Assembly (NCBI GenBank): GCA_017996675.1
Contig: JAGOGN010000036.1
Span: forward strand, 1 to 11,633
From: Lachnospiraceae bacterium
GTDB lineage: Bacteria > Bacillota_A > Clostridia > Lachnospirales > Lachnospiraceae
Length of the DNA stretch: 11,633 nucleotides
Reading direction: 5' to 3'
Shown here: in pieces, positions 6,209 to 11,633 of the stretch
Layout of the letters: every line of letters starts with the position of its first letter
How positions within the stretch are numbered: the first letter of the stretch is position 1
Position numbers and translations under genes: made by a program
Notes under the pieces: model-generated
Told to the model about the DNA's origin: nothing
Databases searched by the model: none
The model's input: only the letters and a program-made list of their open reading frames with translations

Positions 6209-7558
6209 TTAGTCAAAATCAAGTATTGAAACTGAACAATCTGTTATTTTAGAATCCTTATCAACTGACAATCTAAATGATGAGGATTCCCCAGGAGCAA
6301 GTCCTTCAGATCCAACTACATATGTAGAATCTGTATCCAATACATTACCTGACGAATCTTTAAATGCACCTTTCACTGTTACAAAATAATATGTTTTACC
6401 ACCATTGTTTGTAACTTTTCCTGTGCAAACCTTATAACTTGAATTACTATCCCATGAAAGACTATTTATATCTAATTCCGTGTATCCGCTCTCATAACTT
6501 CCACCGCCGTAAGAAGATGATCCAAAATCGCTATCAGACCAAGAACCGCCTAATTCAAACTTGTTACCATCTTCATCCTTTATATCACCATCGCGTGTAA
6601 CAACATAATTACCCAGACTAACTTCAATTGTTCCCTCTTTAGGATTCCATGATTCAATTGTTAAATCCATATCCGATTCACTTCCAAGATTCACCCATCT
6701 TTTGGTTATAGTATTTTCTTCTATCTTGATCATATATTTTGCGTCATAGTCTTCATAATAAGTATATGTTCCTTTTATTGCTTCTTTCATTTCATCTACA
6801 GAACTGTATATTGTTCTCTGGCTAAGTTGAATCGAATGCCCAATTGGAAATGCCAATGCAATGCATACTGCAACTACAATGCCTACTATAAAATTCCTTT
6901 TCTTTTTTTCAGCAACCGCTTTTTTCTGTACTTCTTCTCTTGTCTTTTTATCTTCTTCTTCGCTAATTTGATATTTTACGACAAGTTTTCTAAGTCCTTC
7001 AGTGGAACAAACCTGTTCACTCTCACTCTTTTCTTTTGAACATAAGGAGCACTTTGTCAAATCTCGAATATTAAATCTTCCACATGAACAAATCCATCCC
7101 TGCGCAAAATCTTGAATTCTATATTTTGCCTTATCACTATATAATTTGTGTAAAGCACTTAACTCTTCTTGGTTATCAATCTCTTCAAGTGAAATTGTAA
7201 AAGAATTTTTCCCGTTGTATGAAGCTACGGTTCCATCAGCAAAACATATTTGACATTCTTCTAACTCCATTTTTTTAATATCTTCGCTAGGCAATTTTGC
7301 TTTTAAATCTTTTGCTCTCTCATTCTTTTTGATTGTAATATCTTGAATAATTAATAAAAATTTTTCTTTGCCATTAATGGGAACCACATCTCCAAAAGAG
7401 TTATAACCGCATGCATTAAATTTTATTGCTGTAATATCTCCATCACCCAAATTATCAAAAGAAATATTGGCAATCGTACTTCCATTATTGTTATAAACAT
7501 CACACTTTAGGTTTTCTATATGTGCGTTTATATCAATTACTTTTTCTATAGCTTTCAT
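6209..7558 (-). CDS. Zinc-finger, single-pass membrane protein with FxLYD-like C-terminal domain
   Basis: This 449-residue protein has four visible parts. Residues 1-130 form a beta-rich cytoplasmic domain of unknown function. Residues 155-173 form a RanBP2-like zinc finger (W155-x-C-x-C-x3-N163-x6-C170-x2-C173). A charged helical linker (about 186-221, rich in K and E) leads to one membrane segment, about 223-240. Outside it come a small beta domain with a G/S/Y-rich spacer (GSSSYGGGSYESGY) and a C-terminal beta-sandwich. The last carries the pattern of FxLYD domains: GKVTNNGGKTYYFVTVKGAF, GNVLDTDSTYV, GLAPGESSSFRLSV. FxLYD domains are common in cell-envelope proteins of Firmicutes. The ATG at 7556-7558 has GGAGGG about 5 nt upstream and a plausible promoter. 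It may sense envelope conditions and signal inward through the zinc finger, but that is inference. Confidence 0.8.
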   Translation of the reverse strand: MKAIEKVIDINAHIENLKCDVYNNNGSTIANISFDNLGDGDITAIKFNACGYNSFGDVVPINGKEKFLLIIQDITIKKNERAKDLKAKLPSEDIKKMELEECQICFADGTVASYNGKNSFTISLEEIDNQEELSALHKLYSDKAKYRIQDFAQGWICSCGRFNIRDLTKCSLCSKEKSESEQVCSTEGLRKLVVKYQISEEEDKKTREEVQKKAVAEKKKRNFIVGIVVAVCIALAFPIGHSIQLSQRTIYSSVDEMKEAIKGTYTYYEDYDAKYMIKIEENTITKRWVNLGSESDMDLTIESWNPKEGTIEVSLGNYVVTRDGDIKDEDGNKFELGGSWSDSDFGSSSYGGGSYESGYTELDINSLSWDSNSSYKVCTGKVTNNGGKTYYFVTVKGAFKDSSGNVLDTDSTYVVGSEGLAPGESSSFRLSVDKDSKITDCSVSILDFD

Positions 7559-7586
7559 AATACCCTCCCCACAATAAGATGAATTT

Positions 7587-7615
7587 ATTATACCTCATAC
7601 TGGTTCAATTTTCCA
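7587..7615 (-). promoter_or_regulatory. Promoter of the 449-residue membrane protein gene
   Basis: On the minus strand TGGAAA (7610-7615), 17 bp, then a perfect TATAAT (7587-7592) lie about 30 bp before the start codon. The spacing is ideal and the -35 is 4/6. It indicates that this gene is transcribed separately from the nuclease-like gene upstream. Confidence 0.6.
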
Positions 7616-7655
7616 TATACTTATAACAGGTGGAACCCCTTTAATATCTTAACAC

Positions 7656-9308
7656 TTATTCATCAAAATACATCTCTTTCATTCTATCACTTGCCTCTTT
7701 ATAATACTTTTCCATAAAAGATGACATGCTAATATTAGGGACCTTTTCTAACAAGAAATTTTGAAAAGGTTTCAATTTAGTATTCTCATAGTAATCTCTC
7801 AACAATCCAAATATTTCATAGTTTTGCTCTACCAAATACATTAACATTTCATATTCTTCAATACTAAAATTGAAGAAATACTTTGTTTTATGGCACTGCT
7901 TTCTCTTTTCTATACTAGTATGTATCTCGTTATAGTAACTAGGAACTGCATTGATATTGTCCATTGTAACAGAAATAATATATGCACTTTCTACTCCCGC
8001 AAATTCAGCTTTCTCATCCACAACTGCAGTGAGGCATAAATCAGCTTGAAGAACTGGGCAAACAAATAACTTGTCATTATTTTTTTCTATTCTCTCATTT
8101 TTTGTCATACAATCCATTAAAACCGAAAACCCTTTTGCTTCAGTCACTAGTAAATTGGCTCCATTCCTTATGTACGCATCAGATGACTTTATTTTTCTTT
8201 TCTTCTTTATATATGAAAATTCTGCTATATACGAATAATCATTCTTTGCCGCATTGTATGATAAATCTTGAATGTATTTTTCAAATAATCTTCCAAAAAA
8301 AGCCATTGCTCTGCTATCATTTTGAGAATAACAATCTCTTATTAGCCAAAAAAGCTTCTCGAAAAAAGCATTTCTTAATGTAATATCAGACACAGAAATA
8401 TAATTTCCTTGTAAATCCATAATGAATGGAAACTCAAAAAACTTACTAAAGTCCCATTCTCTTCCAGAACTTTCAACTGACCATTCTTGATAATTATCTA
8501 TTGATTGAGATAATGTATCAATAACTTTTGTTGCTAATTTTTTAAGTCCTGATTTTTGATGAACTTGATCTACTCTCTGCCAGATTTTATCGAATATCAA
8601 GCCATTTACATCCTCATAATATATTCTTAATTCCCAAAAGAGAAGTGCACTATATTGTGTTGGAGTAAATTCATATTTTTCAGTAAAAGCGGAATAGTAA
8701 TCTCTGTATTCCTGCTGAACATCATCATCAAAATTGTTTTTATCTCTACTAAGTTTCTCCAGCATATAATACATACGTAAAAATTCATGTGCTATATTTC
8801 TCTCATAATTCAAATGATAAGTGGAATATAGAAAATGATTAATGTCTAACCCTTCTTCATGTATACCGCTTATTTCTTCTGCTACAATTAATTCTAATTG
8901 GATAACTTTCTTATAATCATCCTCCGTGACTATATAATTTGTTTCCCGCATACTTTCATAGTTTCCATATTGAATAATTCTCTTTAATAAAATAAGCAAC
9001 ATCTGAGGTGAGATAATATGCACATCTTTTCTTAGCAATGAAGTGGAAAACATTTCTTCTGGAGAACCGGGATTAATTCCACACATTTGTTTTTTCAAGA
9101 CAACTTCAAAAGGTAACTGGAATTCCATTCCCAAAACCACTATTGGATTCATCTTCGCATTTCTTACTCGAATTAGCTCGCAAATAATAGAAATAGCCTT
9201 ATGCATATTCAATTTCTCGATTTCTCTTATTAAATTCGGCATTTCATCAGAAAAAACGTCTGAATAACCAATTAAAATTTGTGCACCATTTGCATCAACT
9301 GAGTACAT
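7656..9308 (-). CDS. Unrecognised 550-residue protein with PD-(D/E)xK nuclease-like C-terminal region
   Basis: I do not recognise the full-length family. The N-terminal 330 residues are mainly helical, with many aromatic residues (for example YSALLFWELRIYYEDVNGLI, 219-238) and no obvious motif. From about 335 the pattern fits a PD-(D/E)xK endonuclease core. It has a helix with Glu343 (FFGRLFEKYIQDL), then Asp377 (KSSDAYI), and Glu390-Ala-Lys392 on the next strand (ANLLVTEAKGFS). CPVLQADLCL and YIISVTMDNI may be later strands. The ATG at 9306-9308 has AGGAGG 6 nt upstream. There is no signal peptide or membrane segment, so it should act in the cytoplasm on nucleic acid. Its place in an accessory region fits a restriction-like or abortive-infection protein, but no methylase or partner defence gene is adjacent. 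The nuclease motif is fairly convincing; the biological role is inferred. Confidence 0.75.
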   Translation of the reverse strand: MYSVDANGAQILIGYSDVFSDEMPNLIREIEKLNMHKAISIICELIRVRNAKMNPIVVLGMEFQLPFEVVLKKQMCGINPGSPEEMFSTSLLRKDVHIISPQMLLILLKRIIQYGNYESMRETNYIVTEDDYKKVIQLELIVAEEISGIHEEGLDINHFLYSTYHLNYERNIAHEFLRMYYMLEKLSRDKNNFDDDVQQEYRDYYSAFTEKYEFTPTQYSALLFWELRIYYEDVNGLIFDKIWQRVDQVHQKSGLKKLATKVIDTLSQSIDNYQEWSVESSGREWDFSKFFEFPFIMDLQGNYISVSDITLRNAFFEKLFWLIRDCYSQNDSRAMAFFGRLFEKYIQDLSYNAAKNDYSYIAEFSYIKKKRKIKSSDAYIRNGANLLVTEAKGFSVLMDCMTKNERIEKNNDKLFVCPVLQADLCLTAVVDEKAEFAGVESAYIISVTMDNINAVPSYYNEIHTSIEKRKQCHKTKYFFNFSIEEYEMLMYLVEQNYEIFGLLRDYYENTKLKPFQNFLLEKVPNISMSSFMEKYYKEASDRMKEMYFDE

Positions 9309-9335
9309 TTTTTCCTCCTATTTTCGCCTAAAAGC

Positions 9336-9359
9336 ACTAGTTTATTTCACTATACTAGT
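9336..9359. promoter_or_regulatory. Paired ACTAGT palindromes upstream of the nuclease-like gene
   Basis: ACTAGT occurs at 9336-9341 and 9354-9359, 18 bp apart, within the 30-50 bp before the ATG at 9308. Such a paired palindrome in a promoter region is a possible repressor site. The second copy is followed on the minus strand by TATAGT, a possible -10 hexamer. Confidence 0.3.
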
Positions 9360-9420
9360 ACAACATCATAACCTAATCATTTTGGAATATTCAGAAAATT
9401 GCTATTTATCATTCTCTACA

Positions 9421-9452
9421 TTATAATAAAGAGCCAGCATATTACTGACTCT
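9421..9452 (-). terminator. Rho-independent terminator after the 79-residue gene
   Basis: On the minus strand AGAGTCAG (9445-9452) pairs with CTGGCTCT (9430-9437) around a 7-nt loop, eight pairs including one G-U. A T-rich tail (TTTATTATAA) follows. It begins 7 nt after the stop and ends the two-gene unit. Confidence 0.75.
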
Positions 9453-9459
9453 TCACCTT

Positions 9460-9699
9460 CTAATTAAACACATTCATCGCATCCACATACCCCTGCAACC
9501 CATCCGGCTTCAAAGCATAAGACATATAATTTGAAGGCTCTTCTCTTGCCAGTCTCACCAGATAAGCTTCATCTCCTGGCTCATCAAATACAACCTGTGC
9601 ATTTGCCTTGGCACATTCAATTACCAGTTCATTATCATCTTTATCTTTCATAACTACTGCATCAAGAATTGAATCATAGTAATACAAATTATAATCCAT
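9460..9699 (-). CDS. Small acidic hypothetical protein, 79 residues
   Basis: The protein begins MDYNLYYYDSILDAVVMKDK and has the run DDNELVIECAKANAQVVFDE, then YLVRLAREEPSNYMSYALKP and GLQGYVDAMN. The pattern of a two-strand start, a VIEC strand and two short helices recalls the small DUF6061-type proteins often found in clostridial mobile elements. I hold this only as a resemblance. Its GGAGGTGG ribosome binding site lies 8 nt before the ATG and 17 bp separate it from the stop of the RlmD-like fragment, so both are on one transcript. A terminator follows it. No membrane segment or catalytic motif is visible. Confidence 0.6.
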   Translation of the reverse strand: MDYNLYYYDSILDAVVMKDKDDNELVIECAKANAQVVFDEPGDEAYLVRLAREEPSNYMSYALKPDGLQGYVDAMNVFN

Positions 9700-9716
9700 C
9701 TATTCCACCTCCAGCT

Positions 9717-10088
9717 TTAGCCAACCATCCCAAAATGCTTCAACGCATCCACAATCGCCTTTTCCTTCTCTTCCGGACAATTCGGTTGCTTTGCATCTTC
9801 CGACTTAGCCAAATTATAATTCTCCCCAACTTCTAACCCAGATTTCCTTTTTACCTGTGAAATATACAGATTAGAAACTTTAAGTCCATGCTCTTTCAAC
9901 ACATAGTCCTTAATCTCCGCATAAGTTGCTTTCATCTCCGCACTAGTCACATCCATCTCATCCAAGTCCAAATCAACAGTAATTCGATCACTCGGTTTTT
10001 GTTGGGACAAAAGAACAACCGTCTCCACATGGGCCGAGTTGATGGCATTGATGTCTTTCGATCTATCGGTTCTTGGAAACATATCCAC
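9717..10088 (-). pseudogene. C-terminal fragment of an RlmD/RumA-like 23S rRNA uracil methyltransferase
   Basis: The fragment reads DMFPRT, then HVETVVLLSQQ, then an extension of about 90 residues: ATYAEIKDYVLKEHGLKVSN, LYISQVKRKSGLEVGENYNL and CPEEKEKAIVDALKHFGMVG. PxT..HVETVVLL is the end of the TrmA/RlmD methyltransferase fold; the extension is one I recall from clostridial RlmD proteins. The catalytic domain, with its SAM-binding and cysteine motifs, is absent. The frame upstream is not RlmD and no ribosome binding site precedes the ATG at 10086-10088, so this is a cut 3' remnant. Eleven to twelve extra residues (DRSKDINAINSA) separate DMFPRT from HVETVV, where I would expect almost none. 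RlmD genes are known ICE integration targets at the HVE(C/T)VV codons in streptococci. The remnant therefore probably records an insertion. Confidence 0.65.
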
Positions 10089-10126
10089 CGTATTTTTTCA
10101 TTCGAGGTATACGGAAACATATCTAC
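10068..10126. repeat. Imperfect direct repeat at the RlmD fragment edge, possible att remnant
   Basis: The 21-bp segments 10068-10088 and 10106-10126 match at 16 positions, with GGAAACATATCYAC common to both. On the minus strand they read as codons for VDMFPRT and VDMFPYT, 38 bp apart. Only the left copy continues into the RlmD fragment; a stop codon lies just upstream of the right copy. A doubled gene segment at a truncation point is what two attachment sites, or a partial excision, would leave. Confidence 0.5.
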
Positions 10127-10176
10127 TTCACCGCATTATAAGAAAAATCCGTATTTAGAACTTTGCATATTTCATT

Positions 10177-10737
10177 TCATATTTCCATAGCTTTTGCTAA
10201 TACAGCAAGTTTGCTTAATGTTTTCCAATTACGCACAGTTATTGATACATTTAATTTATAAAGATTATTAGCAAGTTTTGAATTGCTAATACTATGATGG
10301 AATAAAAGATATACATCTCTACCTACAATATGATATTTATCACTTTCACTTCTATAAACATCTATGCACTCAATCTTTTCTTTTAAAGGATTATGTGTCA
10401 ATAATGCAACATATAGACTCACTACTTCGGATAACGTCTCTGCTTCTGTTACTTCATCCTTGGTGAATGGGCAATTTAAAATAATCTGTTCTAACTCTGT
10501 AGACGTCCTCAAAATAATTTTTACAGGAATCCCGAAAACTACCTCAATCTCATGTTCAATTTTATTGCACAGAGATTCCTCTGCTTCATTTGATTTGAAT
10601 AGAACATTTCCACTTTGAATATATGTTTTCACTTCACAAAATCCAATTGTTTCAAATACTCGTTTCAAATCTGCCATCCTGATTATATTTTTTCCACCTA
10701 CGTTAATACCTCTTAACAATGCTATATAAACAGTCAT
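10177..10737 (-). CDS. DUF1697 family protein
   Basis: This 186-residue protein opens with the family signature MTVYIALLRGINVGGKN, followed by MADLKRVFETIGFCEVKTYI and QSGNVLFKS. It ends ITVRNWKTLSKLAVLAKAME, the usual conserved tail (RNW.T..KL). The length matches the family norm of about 180 residues. DUF1697 proteins are small cytoplasmic proteins of unknown biochemical function, common as single cargo genes in Firmicutes. The ATG at 10735-10737 has AGGAGAGG about 8 nt upstream and begins at the conserved domain; an open frame 25 codons further upstream lacks such support. It follows the SRPBCC gene by about 80 bp on the same strand and may share its transcript. Confidence 0.9.
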   Translation of the reverse strand: MTVYIALLRGINVGGKNIIRMADLKRVFETIGFCEVKTYIQSGNVLFKSNEAEESLCNKIEHEIEVVFGIPVKIILRTSTELEQIILNCPFTKDEVTEAETLSEVVSLYVALLTHNPLKEKIECIDVYRSESDKYHIVGRDVYLLFHHSISNSKLANNLYKLNVSITVRNWKTLSKLAVLAKAMEI

Positions 10738-10815
10738 ATTGTAGCCTCTCCTTGATATGAACATAAATCGTAATATCTTTCCATTGCGAATTAGCATAAT
10801 AAAAATGTACAATAG

Positions 10816-11256
10816 TTAGTTATACGTATTATCCTCAACTACTTCTTTCAATCCTTTGAGAATAACCTCCCAGTTTTCACAAGTTCGATTAAATATTTCT
10901 TCTGTTTTTATATTGTCTTGAGTAACTGAAAGTAAAGTATATTCACCTTTATCCATCAATTCATAAGTTATGTTTGCATAATTTTCTGGCTTATCTTCCA
11001 AACCAGAAAGAGGAGACCAAAAAGCATATTGTAAAACTTTATTTGTTATTAGTTTTGAAATTAATCCCTTATCCTCATAGATATTCCCTTCCCACTCTCC
11101 TCTAAAAATTATAGTACTTCCGATTTTCCATTCAGAAAGTGCATCAGTACCAAATAAATATTGTTTTATCGATTCAGGATTTATCAAGGCGTTCCAAACT
11201 TTAGATACATCAGCATTAATTTCAATTTCTTTCTTAACAACCAATTCTTTATTCAT
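10816..11256 (-). CDS. SRPBCC/AHSA1 domain protein
   Basis: This 146-residue protein has the START-like helix-grip fold. It shows VKKEIEINADVSKVWNALIN (first strand and helix), ESIKQYLFGTDALSEWKIGS (AHSA1-type second part), IIFRGEWEG, VLQYAFWSPLSG, NITYELMDKGEYTLLSVTQD, and the final helix ENWEVILKGLKEVVED. AHSA1-like bacterial proteins bind small hydrophobic ligands or act as stress-linked accessory proteins; the ligand cannot be told from sequence. The ATG at 11254-11256 has AAGGAG about 10 nt upstream. It lies between the nucleotidyltransferase and DUF1697 genes in the same direction. No membrane segment or signal peptide is seen. Confidence 0.88.
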   Translation of the reverse strand: MNKELVVKKEIEINADVSKVWNALINPESIKQYLFGTDALSEWKIGSTIIFRGEWEGNIYEDKGLISKLITNKVLQYAFWSPLSGLEDKPENYANITYELMDKGEYTLLSVTQDNIKTEEIFNRTCENWEVILKGLKEVVEDNTYN

Positions 11257-11316
11257 AAATATTTACTCCTTTAATTATTTATTCTTACCTAAAATATTTG
11301 TATCAAGTCTAATACA

Positions 11317-11633
11317 CTATTCTGCAATGAGGCTATCAAGGTTTTTCATATCGATTTTATCAATTTCTCTAAGTTCATATCCCCTATGAAATAATTTTTG
11401 AGCCTCAGCAGAAATACATGTAATAACCCGACCATCAAACACTGCAGTCGAAAACCATTTTGCTTCAAACTCATACCAGCCACCTTCCAGATCAGCCTGT
11501 CTGGCACTTCCATCTTCATTTATTATTAAGGGGTGTATATCTATATAGCTCAATTCAGGATGATATAACTCGATACGAGAAGGACTCCAATCAACTACAA
11601 TCTCATAACCTATTTCTTTCAGTTTATTTAATA
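11317..11633 (-). CDS. Nucleotidyltransferase (aminoglycoside/lincosamide-modifying type), 5' end outside window
   Basis: The frame is open to the right edge, giving the last 104 residues. Visible motifs are IGYEIVVDWSPSRIELYHPE, YIDIHPLIINEDGSARQADL, GGWYEFEAKWFSTAVFDGRV, and CISAEAQKLFHRGYELREID. These match the C-terminal half of LinA/ANT(2'')-like nucleotidyltransferases, where the catalytic aspartates are mostly nearer the N-terminus and so not seen. Members transfer AMP to hydroxyl groups of lincosamides or aminoglycosides; many relatives in Clostridia have no proven resistance activity. The real start lies beyond 11633; the in-frame TTG near 11553 is internal. The stop at 11317-11319 is 60 bp before the SRPBCC start. 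Family level is likely; substrate unknown. Confidence 0.75.
   Translation of the reverse strand, partial: LNKLKEIGYEIVVDWSPSRIELYHPELSYIDIHPLIINEDGSARQADLEGGWYEFEAKWFSTAVFDGRVITCISAEAQKLFHRGYELREIDKIDMKNLDSLIAE

Noticed and set aside
10738..10812. N-terminal extension of the DUF1697 protein
   Set aside because: The conserved domain begins at the internal Met at 10737, which has a good ribosome binding site; the upstream 25 residues have none.
1..11633. tRNA gene serving as integration site
   Set aside because: No cloverleaf with a TTCGA-type T-loop and matching acceptor stem was noticed on either strand by eye.

Overview
The window reads as accessory DNA from a low-G+C Gram-positive bacterium of the Clostridia, most likely a gut Lachnospiraceae-type organism. 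I base this on the A+T-rich codon use, the AGGAGG-type ribosome binding sites, a large serine recombinase of the kind carried by Firmicute integrative elements, an ICE-type ParB, and a fragment that resembles the long C-terminal extension of clostridial 23S rRNA uracil methyltransferases (RlmD/RumA). Almost every gene is on the minus strand; the one clear exception is an IS110-family transposase.

Left part (1-2800). A ParB-like gene runs off the left edge. Behind it lie a composite terminator hairpin and then a complete 560-residue large serine recombinase with catalytic Ser14 and a zinc ribbon, ending in a VETV-containing tail. A 64-residue small protein with its own terminator lies upstream of the recombinase. 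ParB and recombinase suggest one integrative element or the junction of two.

Middle non-coding part (2790-3722). About 930 bp hold no convincing gene but are highly structured. There is a long imperfect inverted repeat followed by a CAGGGG/CCCCTG hairpin, which resembles a transfer origin (oriT). Next to it are six copies of a 21-bp palindrome (arms TGGCTRYA and TRYAGCCA around a 5-nt centre). Five of them sit in an exact 32-bp register with one slot empty. This phased array is the most unusual feature of the window.

Centre (3724-9308). Two zinc-ribbon membrane proteins (213 and 449 residues) were probably neighbours until an IS110-family element inserted between them. That element has a structured leader that should encode its bridge RNA. 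Upstream is a 550-residue protein whose C-terminal half carries an E343/D377/E390-x-K392 pattern typical of PD-(D/E)xK nucleases. It could be a defence or DNA-processing gene, but the family is not recognised.

Right part (9430-11633). A 79-residue protein and the C-terminal RlmD-like fragment form a small pair. The fragment is cut at its 5' side next to a 21-bp imperfect direct repeat containing GGAAACATATCYAC, which may mark an old integration site. Further right are three cargo-type genes: a DUF1697 protein, an SRPBCC/AHSA1 protein and the end of a nucleotidyltransferase related to lincosamide/aminoglycoside-modifying enzymes.

Taken together, the recombinase, oriT-like site, iterated palindromes, nuclease-like gene and rRNA methyltransferase remnant look like layered integrative elements. 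One working idea is a satellite element that integrates with its own recombinase and is mobilised in trans through its oriT, since no relaxase is visible here.
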